Made by a program: the position numbers and the translations under genes
Source of the DNA: Ruminococcus sp. JC304
GTDB taxonomy: Bacteria > Bacillota > Clostridia > Lachnospirales > Lachnospiraceae
Reading direction: 5' to 3'
DNA length: 64,000 bases
Assembly: GCA_000285855.2 (NCBI GenBank)
Contig: HE978651.1
Coordinates: 2,791,489 to 2,855,488 of the forward strand
Shown here: one piece after another, positions 8,692 through 16,721 of the stretch
How the letters are laid out: the number at the start of each line of letters is the position of its first letter
Numbering within the stretch: position 1 is the stretch's first letter
Notes under the pieces: generated by a model
Seen by the model: only the letters and a program-made list of their open reading frames with translations
What the model was told of the DNA's origin: nothing
Database searches by the model: none

Positions 8692-8967
8692 TCAGATGCT
8701 TGGAAGGATTTTCTCTACATCATTGTGAGGTCTCGGAATTACATGTGTAGCTACTAATTCGCCAAGTCTGGATGCTGCTGCGCTTCCGCTTTCTACTGCT
8801 GCCTTAACAGCTCCTACATCTCCGCGAACCATAACTGTTACAAGTCCGGATCCGATTTTCTCTGTTCCTACCAGTGAAACCTCAGCTGCCTTTGTCATTG
8901 CATCAGCTGCTTCAATTGCTGCTGTAAGTCCTCTGGTTTCAACCATTCCTAATGCTTCCTGTGCCAT
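8692..8967 (-). CDS. BMC-H shell protein (PduA/EutM-like)
   Basis: 91 residues, one canonical BMC domain ([60 protein letters not shown]). It is the major facet hexamer type that lets small molecules through its central pore. Protein and DNA are almost identical to the 3' half of the extended gene at 7787-8065, so the two are recent duplicates or kept alike by gene conversion. GGAGG lies 9 nt upstream. Confidence 0.95.
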   Translation of the reverse strand: MAQEALGMVETRGLTAAIEAADAMTKAAEVSLVGTEKIGSGLVTVMVRGDVGAVKAAVESGSAAASRLGELVATHVIPRPHNDVEKILPSI

Positions 8968-9053
8968 TTTCTATTCCTCCTGAATTTCCTGAATCAACGA
9001 TAACTGTTCTTGTTCTGCAGCTACGTTTTCGGTTTTCTATTGATGCCTTATCA

Positions 9054-9089
9054 TAACTGTTCCGTATTCAGCTGAGTACTGAACAGTTA
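9054..9089 (-). other. Intercistronic hairpin between two shell genes
   Basis: TAACTGTTC (9054-9062) pairs with GAACAGTTA (9081-9089). After one mismatch the stem continues with GTA/TAC, leaving a short loop. No T-tract follows. A second copy of the ATAACTGTTC arm lies near 9000, so alternative pairings are possible. Confidence 0.55.
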
Positions 9090-9122
9090 CATCTTATCTT
9101 ATAATTCAAGGATATGCAACTG

Positions 9123-9437
9123 TTATTGCTTATCCAGGGCGCTGATCTTCAGCATTTTCTCCGTTCCCTCTTCGGGATTCGGAATAATATAATGCTGTAC
9201 CACACCAGTCATTCTGTTCGCAACTTCCATGCCTGCTTCCACAGCCGCTGTAACGTCCGTTACACTTCCTCTGAACTTGATGCAGACAAGGAGCGGCACC
9301 GGCAGGCTGTCAGCATTAGCTGGTTTATTCTTATCGAACACTTCCAGACGGACATTTGCTGCCTTGCATCCGGCATCGCCTGCTACAAAGGCTGTTGTAA
9401 GTCCAAATACCTCTAAAATTCCTACAGCTTCTGCCAT
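9123..9437 (-). CDS. BMC-domain shell protein with an inserted loop
   Basis: 104 residues, single BMC domain: EAVGILEVFGLTTAFVAGDAGC at the start, VCIKFRGSVTDVTAAVEAG in the middle and HYIIPNPEEGTEKML at the end. Between strands 1 and 2 there is an extra Pro/Asn/Asp loop (FDKNKPANADSLPVPLL) absent from the PduA-like neighbours, and the C-terminal HPR/RPH motif is replaced by IPNPEEG. Probably a minor facet hexamer with its own pore. Ribosome site GGAGA lies 6-7 nt upstream. Confidence 0.9.
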   Translation of the reverse strand: MAEAVGILEVFGLTTAFVAGDAGCKAANVRLEVFDKNKPANADSLPVPLLVCIKFRGSVTDVTAAVEAGMEVANRMTGVVQHYIIPNPEEGTEKMLKISALDKQ

Positions 9438-9464
9438 TTCGTTTCTCCTCTATTGCCAGGCCTG

Positions 9465-10679
9465 TTATTTATTTACTACCGCGATCTTCAATCCTGTCAT
9501 AGCCAGGTTTGTCTGAAGCGCCTCATTGATCTGCTCTAACGGGAATTTGTCAGTGATCAGTTCGGACATTGGCAGACCGATTGCATTTGCTCTCTTGAGG
9601 AAATCAAAGGTTGTAACATAATCTCTCAGAGTATATACCCAGGATCCAACCAGATTGATTTCTTTGGAGCAGAGATCAAAATGAGGATTGATCACTGCAT
9701 CTCCACCATTGATGAAGAATCCAAGTTCGCAAAGACCGCCGCCATTGCGGATAAATTTATAAATATTTGCATGAGCCTTCGGGTTACCTGTACACTGGAA
9801 AGCGAAATCTGCAAGATGTCCGCCCTGTGCTTCCTTAACAGCCTCAGCCAGTGCTTCTGTTTCCTTGAAGTTCATAAAGTTAACGCTTGTTGTTGCGCCC
9901 ATTCTCTTGGCAAACTCAAGACGTTTCTCATTTCCGTCTACAGCGCAGATATTTTCAATACCCATAGTACGAAGTACTGCGATACAGATCAGACCGATCG
10001 GTCCGCATCCCTGTACAACAACTCTGCTGTTGAAACGAAGGATTCCTGTTGTTTTTGCTCTCTCTACCGCATGTACAAGTACAGCACATGGCTCAATCAG
10101 GATTCGGGAATCCAGATCCAGATCACTTACATTAAAGAATGTAGTTCCAAAGCTTCCGCCTCTTAAGAAGATGTAATCTGAGAACCATCCGTTAAGATGT
10201 ATATCATCATCCGGAAGAAGTCCGTATACGTCAGCACCGCCTACGTTTTTCTTGTTCAGGTCAAACATTGTGATATCAGGATCATCTTTAAAGATCATAC
10301 AGGTAACAACCTTGTCACCAACCTTAACCGGTTTTCCGGCTGTATCTACTTTAACATTTTTACCCATTGCAACGATCTCACCTGTTCCCTCATGTCCGAG
10401 AGCTACAGGGATCAGATTAAATGGATCTCTCTTGAATTCATGTGCATCTGTACCGCAGACACCGCATCCCTCTACTTTAACCAGGATGTCATCATCTCCG
10501 ATTGGAGGAATCGGGTATTCTTTCAGTTCAAAATGCTCTTTTTCTGTTAACACTGCTACTCTGGCTGTTTTAGGAATTGCACCGCTGTTGCTGGATGCAG
10601 CTGCTGCCGGTGCTGTTCCTGTCATGCCGGAGAGAACCTGTTTTACGATTTCTTCAATATTCACGTTATTCATATCCAT
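9465..10679 (-). CDS. Zinc-dependent medium-chain dehydrogenase with N-terminal encapsulation peptide
   Basis: 404 residues. Residues 1 to about 20 (NNVNIEEIVKQVLSGM) look like an amphipathic BMC-targeting helix, followed by an Ala/Ser linker to about residue 36. The rest is a medium-chain dehydrogenase of the threonine/sorbitol dehydrogenase group: catalytic zinc site GCGVCGTD (Cys72) and GHEGTGE (His96), and Rossmann motif GCGPIGL. The usual four-Cys structural zinc lobe is missing; that region reads VTCMIFKDDPDITMFDLNKK. Lying between pduP and the shell genes, it is probably lumenal cargo oxidising or reducing a pathway alcohol or aldehyde. The substrate cannot be read from sequence. ATG at 10679 follows GGAGA with 9 nt spacing. 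Confidence 0.9.
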   Translation of the reverse strand: MDMNNVNIEEIVKQVLSGMTGTAPAAAASSNSGAIPKTARVAVLTEKEHFELKEYPIPPIGDDDILVKVEGCGVCGTDAHEFKRDPFNLIPVALGHEGTGEIVAMGKNVKVDTAGKPVKVGDKVVTCMIFKDDPDITMFDLNKKNVGGADVYGLLPDDDIHLNGWFSDYIFLRGGSFGTTFFNVSDLDLDSRILIEPCAVLVHAVERAKTTGILRFNSRVVVQGCGPIGLICIAVLRTMGIENICAVDGNEKRLEFAKRMGATTSVNFMNFKETEALAEAVKEAQGGHLADFAFQCTGNPKAHANIYKFIRNGGGLCELGFFINGGDAVINPHFDLCSKEINLVGSWVYTLRDYVTTFDFLKRANAIGLPMSELITDKFPLEQINEALQTNLAMTGLKIAVVNK

Positions 10680-10706
10680 GTTCTTTTCTCTCCTTTAATA
10701 CACTGA

Positions 10707-12095
10707 TTAACGAATGCATAAATTGTCTACCATTACGCAACGTCTTCTCTTTGTAAATGTGCTTGCACTGGTAAGACCCTCGCCTGTACGGCTGGCAATT
10801 GTAAAGGTAGCATATCCTTCACCGCCAAATCCAAGCGCTGAATAAGACGGAGCATTCTTTACAAGAATTGCTGTATCAATTGCTTTTGCATATTTTGTGA
10901 TATTATCGATATTCTTTGAATGAATATGTGCGGAATGGCGATTGCCATGCTCCAGCCATACTGCCTGTTCTACGGCATCATCAAAGTCTCTGGCTCTTAC
11001 AACACCCAGGATTGGCATCATAAGCTCAGTTGTGATCAGCGGATGTTCCTTCGGTCCTTCAAATACAATACATCTGATATTTGCCGGCGCCTGTACACCG
11101 ATCATAGAAAGAAGAGTCTTTGCATCACGGCCTACACATTTACGGTTCAGTTTACCGCCTGCAAGAACAACTGATGTCAGCTTATCCTGCTCTTCCTTGG
11201 ATGCAAGATAGCAGTCATTTTCACTTACCAGGTAATGCATCAGTTCGTCTACAATAGAAGATACTGCAACAATTTCCTTCTCAGCAATACATGGAAGGTT
11301 ATTGTCAAATGTACATCCATTTACAATGTCCTGAGCTGCTTTACGGATATCTGCGGTCTCATCAACCAGTGCCGGTGGGTTACCTGCTCCGGCTCCGATA
11401 CCACGTTTACCTGAAGAAAGTACTGCAGTTACTACACCAGGACCACCTGTTGCTACAATCAGATGAATATCCTTATGCTTCATCATAGTGTTGCTTGTTT
11501 CCAGAGTAGGTTTTTCAACTGTAACTGCGATATTGTCCGGGCCACCGTTTTCCAGAGAAGCCTCGTTCAGCAGATTGATTGCATAAATAGATGTTTTGAC
11601 AGCTGCAGGATGAGGATTAAATACAACTGTATTTCCACCTGCCAGCATACCCATAGTGTTGCACAGTACTGTCTCACTTGGATTTGTACACGGAGTAATG
11701 GCTCCGATCACACCAAAGGGTCCCATCTCAACAAGAGTCAGACCTCTGTCTCCTGTCCATGCAGTAGTTGTAATATCTTCTGTTCCAGGTGTCTTATCAG
11801 CAACAAGAATATGTTTCAGGATCTTATCTCCTACATTTCCCATTCCTGTTTCCTCAACACCCATACGTGCCAGTACTTCTGCATTATCTTTGATTTTTTT
11901 ACGAATACAGGTAATAATTTTCTCTCTCTGATCCATGGACATCTTCTTAACGATCTGCTGAGATTTCTTTGCAGCCTCGATAGCATCATTCATATCTTTG
12001 AAGATTCCATGTTTACCGGTCGGAGCGTCTGCAATCTGCATCTTTGCCATTACTTCCTGTACAATTGACTGTACCATGTTCTCATTAATTGGCAT
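10707..12095 (-). CDS. pduP: CoA-acylating propionaldehyde dehydrogenase PduP
   Basis: 462 residues. Oxidises propionaldehyde (possibly also lactaldehyde) to the acyl-CoA with NAD+ inside the shell. An N-terminal amphipathic helix (NENMVQSIVQEVMAKMQ) is the encapsulation peptide, joined by a short linker to the aldehyde dehydrogenase fold. Motifs seen are ITPCTNPSET, ATGGPGVV, the catalytic cysteine in FDNNLPCIAEKE, and ELMMPILGVVRA. The ATG at 12095 is chosen because AAGGAGG lies 8 nt upstream; the ATG at 12116 would place the ribosome site inside the protein. It follows the aldolase gene by 29 bp. Confidence 0.95.
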   Translation of the reverse strand: MPINENMVQSIVQEVMAKMQIADAPTGKHGIFKDMNDAIEAAKKSQQIVKKMSMDQREKIITCIRKKIKDNAEVLARMGVEETGMGNVGDKILKHILVADKTPGTEDITTTAWTGDRGLTLVEMGPFGVIGAITPCTNPSETVLCNTMGMLAGGNTVVFNPHPAAVKTSIYAINLLNEASLENGGPDNIAVTVEKPTLETSNTMMKHKDIHLIVATGGPGVVTAVLSSGKRGIGAGAGNPPALVDETADIRKAAQDIVNGCTFDNNLPCIAEKEIVAVSSIVDELMHYLVSENDCYLASKEEQDKLTSVVLAGGKLNRKCVGRDAKTLLSMIGVQAPANIRCIVFEGPKEHPLITTELMMPILGVVRARDFDDAVEQAVWLEHGNRHSAHIHSKNIDNITKYAKAIDTAILVKNAPSYSALGFGGEGYATFTIASRTGEGLTSASTFTKRRRCVMVDNLCIR

Positions 12096-12124
12096 GAGAC
12101 TGTCCTCCTTAATCATTCAAATAT

Positions 12125-12994
12125 TTATTTCATTCCCAGCTGTTCCATAACTCTCTTTGTGATCTCAGCAACTACCTGTGCATCATTCTGTGCAGGAGTT
12201 TCTTCTGTGCATCCACAGTCACCGCCAACGAAATCATACTGATATCCAGGGAATTTTTTGAATTCGCCGCCATCATGACATGCTCCGCCACAGTTATGGC
12301 AGTTCATACCGCTCTTGTTCTGGCAAAGGTTTGCCGGATGTTTACCAGCCATACCGAATTTACGACGGATTTCATACAGTTTCTTAATATTCTTCTCATC
12401 AAATTCCTTCGGGCCACCCAGTAATTTGCTCTGATACAGAAGCTGTGCATAGAATTCTACAGATTCCATTTTCATATAAGCTGCATTCAGGTCTGTACTC
12501 CATGTCAGTGCTCCGTGGTTTTCAAGAAGAACTGCATCAAAATATGGAAGATATTTTTCAAGATTGTCCGGAATTTCCATTGTAGAAGGTGTACCATATT
12601 CAGCGATTGGAACGCATCCAAGAGCGATAACTGCCTCTGGCATGATCGGCTGTGTAAGCGGAATACCTGCAATTGCAAAAGATGTTGCATACATAGGATG
12701 TGCATGTACAACAGATCCTACATCCGGTCTCTTCTCATATACTCTCATATGCATCTTGATCTCGGATGATGGTTTGAATCCCGGATTAGCCTGGATCACA
12801 TTACCCTGGGCATCAACTTTACAGATAAACTCTGGTGTCATGAAACCTTTGGAAACACCTGTTGGTGTGCAAAGGAATTCATTGTCATTTAATTTTACAG
12901 AGATATTTCCGTCGTTTGCTGCCACCATGTTACGGTTGTAGATTCTTCTTCCGATGTCACAGATCTGTTTTTTGATTTCAAATTCGTTTACCAT
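12125..12994 (-). CDS. Class II aldolase (fuculose/rhamnulose-1-phosphate type) with Cys-rich linker and C-terminal encapsulation helix
   Basis: 289 residues. The N-terminal ~215 residues are the AraD/FucA class II aldolase fold: NDGNISVKL (residues 27-35), PSSEIKMHMRVY, zinc ligands in VVHAHPMYA, catalytic acid and third His in LLENHGALTW. It would cleave a 6-deoxyketose 1-phosphate to DHAP and lactaldehyde. Residues about 222-265 form an unusual segment with six cysteines (spacing C-x7-C-x2-C-x3-C-x20-C-x-C), then an amphipathic helix DAQVVAEITKRVMEQLGMK, which I read as a C-terminal BMC-targeting peptide. ATG at 12994 has 9 nt spacing from AAGGAGG; the ATG at 13000 is closer but possible. 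First gene after the promoter at 13.05 kb. Confidence 0.92.
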   Translation of the reverse strand: MVNEFEIKKQICDIGRRIYNRNMVAANDGNISVKLNDNEFLCTPTGVSKGFMTPEFICKVDAQGNVIQANPGFKPSSEIKMHMRVYEKRPDVGSVVHAHPMYATSFAIAGIPLTQPIMPEAVIALGCVPIAEYGTPSTMEIPDNLEKYLPYFDAVLLENHGALTWSTDLNAAYMKMESVEFYAQLLYQSKLLGGPKEFDEKNIKKLYEIRRKFGMAGKHPANLCQNKSGMNCHNCGGACHDGGEFKKFPGYQYDFVGGDCGCTEETPAQNDAQVVAEITKRVMEQLGMK

Positions 12995-13042
12995 GCTCAT
13001 TTTCCTCCTTAAGGCATTTGGTTCTTTGACGTTTCTTCACTG

Positions 13043-13071
13043 ATCATAACATAATCCGCATAAAAAGTCAA
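13043..13071 (-). promoter_or_regulatory. Sigma-A promoter for the aldolase-pduP-shell operon
   Basis: On the minus strand TTGACT (13071-13066), 17 bp spacer, TATGAT (13048-13043). It lies about 50 bp upstream of the aldolase start and directly downstream of three GTTGTTTT boxes. Confidence 0.75.
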
Positions 13072-13080
13072 GAGAACAGC

Positions 13081-13122
13081 GTTGTTTTGTGTTGTTTTTT
13101 ACATCTTTTCTGTGTTGTTTTT
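13081..13122. promoter_or_regulatory. Candidate operator: three GTTGTTTT boxes
   Basis: GTTGTTTT at 13081-13088, 13091-13098 and 13114-13121, just upstream of the -35 of the aldolase promoter. The same octamer occurs three times upstream of the dehydratase promoter near 16.7 kb, which points to a shared regulator; the DeoR protein of this locus is the obvious candidate (inference). Confidence 0.55.
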
Positions 13123-13172
13123 GTTTGTTTTATATTTATGTGGATTCTGGATTCCACATATAATATTTATTT

Positions 13173-13964
13173 TCATCCTCCGATCTGGCAGTCAAGTGCG
13201 CAGACAGCATGTACCGCTTTTTTAAGGGTTTCCATATGTTCTTTTGTCGGAGGTTCGATATCTCCCATGAGATAGGGCCTTCCAAGGCCTTCATATTTAT
13301 CCTGTCCTAATCTATGGTAAGGCAGAAGATGTATCTTATCCACTCCCGGAAGAGTTGACGCAAATCTGGCAATCCCCTGAATCTCCTCTACCGTATCATT
13401 AAAAGTAGGAATTACCGGCACCCGGATCACCAGGTGAGTCTTACCTGAAACAGCAACCTTTCTGGCATTCTCCATCATCAATTCATTGGATTTCCCGGTA
13501 AAGGCTTTATGTTTCTCATGATCTGTGTGCTTAATATCCATCAGATAAGTATCCAGATAAGGAAGGATCTCTTCTATGGTCTCCCAGGGTGCGCAGGCCA
13601 TACTCTCAATGGCTGTAGTGATTCCCCGTTCCTTTGCTGCACGGAGCAAATCCCTGGCAAAATCAGGCTGGCACAGGCACTCGCCTCCGGAAAGCGTCAT
13701 TCCGCCCCCCGAACGATAATAATAAGGCCTGTCCCTCTCCACCTCTTCGATCATCTCTCTGACTGTAGTATCATAACCGATCACCTTATTTTCTCCCAGA
13801 ACCTTCATATTCTGAATTCTGTATTCCTGGGATTCCGGGTTACAACACCATTTACACCTGAGCACACAGCCCTTCAGAAAAACGATAGTTCTTATTCCAG
13901 GTCCGTCATGGATAGAATATCGCTGGACATCAAACACCCTGCCCTTTGTATCCAAATAGTCCAT
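13173..13964 (-). CDS. Glycyl-radical enzyme activase (radical SAM)
   Basis: 263 residues. Installs the glycyl radical on the dehydratase encoded 15 bp upstream. The radical-SAM cluster motif is C33-x3-C37-x2-C40 (GCVLRCKWCCNPES), preceded by YSIHDGPGIRT, with GGGMTLSGGE, the LMDIKHTD segment and RVPVIPTFNDT. The two-cluster ferredoxin insert of many activases of this group is missing, so the protein is short, like PflA. Ribosome site GAGGGG is 5 nt upstream. The 170 bp after it holds the promoter and operators of the next operon, so the dehydratase and activase form their own unit with possible read-through. Confidence 0.95.
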   Translation of the reverse strand: MDYLDTKGRVFDVQRYSIHDGPGIRTIVFLKGCVLRCKWCCNPESQEYRIQNMKVLGENKVIGYDTTVREMIEEVERDRPYYYRSGGGMTLSGGECLCQPDFARDLLRAAKERGITTAIESMACAPWETIEEILPYLDTYLMDIKHTDHEKHKAFTGKSNELMMENARKVAVSGKTHLVIRVPVIPTFNDTVEEIQGIARFASTLPGVDKIHLLPYHRLGQDKYEGLGRPYLMGDIEPPTKEHMETLKKAVHAVCALDCQIGG

Positions 13965-13979
13965 GTTTTCCCCTCTCTG

Positions 13980-16505
13980 TTAAAATCCCTGCTCTGTACG
14001 ACGGATAATATCATCCTGCAGAGATCTGGAAAGTGTTGTAAACAGCGCACTATAGCCAGCCACACGTACGACCAGATGTTTATACTTCTCAGGATGTTTC
14101 TGCGCATCCAGCAGAGTTTGTCTGTCAACTACGTTAAACTGCATGTGCATGCCCTTCTGGTCAAAGTAGGAACGGATCAGTGCCACAAATTTCTCAAGTC
14201 CCTCCCGTCCGGAAAGAGCAGACGGATGGAATTTCTGATTAAACAAGGTTCCATTGGATACAATAAAATGATCCAGTCTTGCAACAGAAGATGCTGCTGC
14301 TGTCGGTCCCTTTACATCCTTGCCTGCTGACGGAGAAACTCCATCTGCCACAGGAGTATGTGCATATCTGCCGTCAGGAGTAGCTCCTGTCTGTCCGCCC
14401 AGCGGAACATTTGCAGATACCGGATAAAGTCCTGCCTGGAACTGTCCGCCCCTTGGATTCTTATAATTCTGAAGAGGCTTGGTATATGTATAGGCAACCT
14501 CTCTGGCAAAATAGTCAACCTCCGGAATGTCATTTCCGAATTTGGGAACCTCATCGATCATGTCGTGGATTTCTTTGAATCTGGAAAGCTTATCCGGTTC
14601 CGGCTTCATGCCGATCAGACTGTTAAGCACTGCAGCCGCTGTAGATGCATCCACATTCCGTCCTGCCGCCTTCATAGCCTTCAGGATCTCTGTTCCAATA
14701 TCTCCGGCAGACTGGGCATCCAATCCTTTATCGTAGTTCCATATCAGTGCTTCTTTCAGCTCTTTCATGGAAATCTTCTTTTCATCATAAACCAGCTGGC
14801 GTACTGCAAAAAGACCATCTGCCATATTTGCAATACCAAAGCCCTGCGGTCCTGTGAAATTATAAACTGCACCGCCTTCCTGAACGGATTTGCCTTTTTT
14901 CAGGCAGTCATCCACCATACAGGAAAGGAATGGCAGCGGACATCTCTCCGCATGTGCCACATCAATGGCATTATCCGCATTTACAAGAAGTGAAATACAA
15001 TATTCCATCTGTTTCTTGTAAGCATCAAAGAATTCCTCAAAGGTGTTCATCTGAGTCACATCGCCGGTAGGAATACCCACCATCTCACCCTTGTCCATAC
15101 CATTGGAAAAAACAAGCTCCAGCGGACGGCACATATTGAAGAATGCAGCATCATGCCAGCCTTCTGTCTTACCTGCTTTCTGCGGTTCCACACATCCGAT
15201 AATGTTATAGTCACGGGCATCTGCCAGGGAAAGTCCTCTGTTCTGCAATGCCGGAATGATCACCTCATCATTGTAATATGCCGGCAGTCCGATTCCTGTT
15301 CTGGTAAGCTCTGCAGCCTTGATCAGGAATTCATGAGGGGAACCGTTCCACACTCTTACAGAAAGGGAAGGCTGAGGCAGTCTTACATGCATGGAAGCCT
15401 GAATGCACATAATAGAAAGATCATTTGTCACATCTTCCCCTTCACTGTTCTGACCGCCTGCGATCAGGTTCTGGAAAAGGCTGTAACCTGCAAATCCCTC
15501 TGCTGATGCCGCATCACGGCATTTATTCAGATCATTCAGTTTCACCCAGATACAGTCCATCAGTTCCTGTGCGTACTCTCTGGTAAGAGCACCTCTCTCC
15601 ACATCCTTCTTATAATATGGATACATATACTGATCAAAACGTCCTGGAGAAATAGAGTGGCCACTGGATTCCATTTGTAACAGCTGCTGTATAAACCAGA
15701 ATGACTGGCAGGCTTCATAAAAGCTGTCTGCACCCTTTCCCGGTACTCTGCTGCAGTTTGCAGCAATCTGAAGCAGTTCCTGTTTTCTGACAGGATCTGT
15801 ACACTGTGACGCCATTTGCTCTGCAAGCTGTGCATAGCGATGTGCATAATCAATCACTGCCTGGCAGCTAATCAGTACAGCTTCCAGGAAATGGGATTTG
15901 CGGGCATAATCGCCATCACCTACATTGCATTTTTTCAGTTCTTCCCGGGTTTTCTCCATAATACCCTCGAAACCGATTTCCAGTACCTCCCAGTATTTTA
16001 CAGTAACATGTCCTACGCCATTATAGAAATAATTTCCAGGTGTAAAGATATTATGTTCGATAGCCTTAATGGCTTCCGGTGCCATATAGGAAGTAGCAAG
16101 TTCACTGGTTGTTCTTCCCTTCCAGTATTTATCTGCTTCCAGCAGGTCAGCCTTCGTCTGCTCTGCAATATCAAATGGGTCAGCTGTTCTGGTAGCAACT
16201 GTGTCCAATTCAGCCTCCAGCCATTCATAGGAAAATTCCGGGAAGGTCTGACATCCTCTGGGAGCAATAGTACTGCTTCCTACAATCAACTCATTATCAC
16301 GGATAATAATTGGAATATGATGTAGAATATGTGCAAATGCTTTGGCTCTGCGGGTAATGATTGGTTCGCCTTCCGTCTCCTTATAAGATTCCGTCAGAAG
16401 CTTCGCTCTGGAAGATTCGATTACCGGCATATGCTCATAAAGGGCATCTACCAGCTTCTGGATTCTTGGAGATTTGGGAATATCTGATGTTTGAAATTTT
16501 TCCAT
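13980..16505 (-). CDS. Glycyl-radical, B12-independent 1,2-propanediol dehydratase
   Basis: 841 residues, signature enzyme of the locus: dehydrates (S)-1,2-propanediol to propionaldehyde. The active-site loop reads NIIGCVEPQKAGKTEGWHDAAF, giving Cys438 and Glu440. The glycyl-radical loop RVAGYSALFTTLSRSLQDDI gives Gly817. His166 (GVGHVTV) and Asp452 (GWHD) line up, as I recall, with the catalytic residues of known diol and glycerol dehydratases. The Cys-Val-Glu motif separates it from pyruvate formate-lyase (Cys-Cys), and the overall sequence resembles the Roseburia-type propanediol enzyme rather than choline or hydroxyproline lyases. No clear encapsulation helix is seen. ATG follows AGGAG. 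Strong promoter 100 bp upstream. Confidence 0.95.
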   Translation of the reverse strand: MEKFQTSDIPKSPRIQKLVDALYEHMPVIESSRAKLLTESYKETEGEPIITRRAKAFAHILHHIPIIIRDNELIVGSSTIAPRGCQTFPEFSYEWLEAELDTVATRTADPFDIAEQTKADLLEADKYWKGRTTSELATSYMAPEAIKAIEHNIFTPGNYFYNGVGHVTVKYWEVLEIGFEGIMEKTREELKKCNVGDGDYARKSHFLEAVLISCQAVIDYAHRYAQLAEQMASQCTDPVRKQELLQIAANCSRVPGKGADSFYEACQSFWFIQQLLQMESSGHSISPGRFDQYMYPYYKKDVERGALTREYAQELMDCIWVKLNDLNKCRDAASAEGFAGYSLFQNLIAGGQNSEGEDVTNDLSIMCIQASMHVRLPQPSLSVRVWNGSPHEFLIKAAELTRTGIGLPAYYNDEVIIPALQNRGLSLADARDYNIIGCVEPQKAGKTEGWHDAAFFNMCRPLELVFSNGMDKGEMVGIPTGDVTQMNTFEEFFDAYKKQMEYCISLLVNADNAIDVAHAERCPLPFLSCMVDDCLKKGKSVQEGGAVYNFTGPQGFGIANMADGLFAVRQLVYDEKKISMKELKEALIWNYDKGLDAQSAGDIGTEILKAMKAAGRNVDASTAAAVLNSLIGMKPEPDKLSRFKEIHDMIDEVPKFGNDIPEVDYFAREVAYTYTKPLQNYKNPRGGQFQAGLYPVSANVPLGGQTGATPDGRYAHTPVADGVSPSAGKDVKGPTAAASSVARLDHFIVSNGTLFNQKFHPSALSGREGLEKFVALIRSYFDQKGMHMQFNVVDRQTLLDAQKHPEKYKHLVVRVAGYSALFTTLSRSLQDDIIRRTEQGF

Positions 16506-16605
16506 ATTTCTCCTTTCTCATGAAAGAGGAGTTTTTTATCTTCGCATTGCCATTCCCAACGCTCAGACAAATTTCTTTCTCTTTTTCATGTACTCATGTA
16601 AAGTC

Positions 16606-16634
16606 ATTATACCTCATTCGCCTCATAAGGTCAA
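16606..16634 (-). promoter_or_regulatory. Sigma-A promoter for the propanediol dehydratase operon
   Basis: Minus-strand TTGACC (16634-16629), 17 bp spacer, perfect TATAAT (16611-16606). Transcription would start near 16599, giving a leader of about 95 nt before the dehydratase ATG at 16505. Confidence 0.8.
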
Positions 16635-16706
16635 CAAAAAACAACATATTTCAAACTGTTTCTATGTTGTTTTTTGTTTGAATTGTTTGTAAAATTTAGT
16701 TGTTTT
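16635..16706. promoter_or_regulatory. Candidate operator: 14 bp inverted repeat plus a third GTTGTTTT box
   Basis: CAAAAAACAACATA (16635-16648) and TATGTTGTTTTTTG (16663-16676) are a perfect inverted repeat with a 14 bp centre, abutting the -35 of the dehydratase promoter. Each arm contains the octamer GTTGTTTT or its complement, and a third copy lies at 16699-16706, close to the -35 of the divergent promoter. The layout suits a DeoR-type regulator acting on both directions (inference). Confidence 0.65.
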
Positions 16707-16721
16707 TATTTTGAACTCTAA

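Noticed and set aside
13509-14330. 273-codon plus-strand open frame
   Set aside because: Overlaps the activase and dehydratase genes in antisense; both have complete catalytic motifs, so the plus frame is not a gene.
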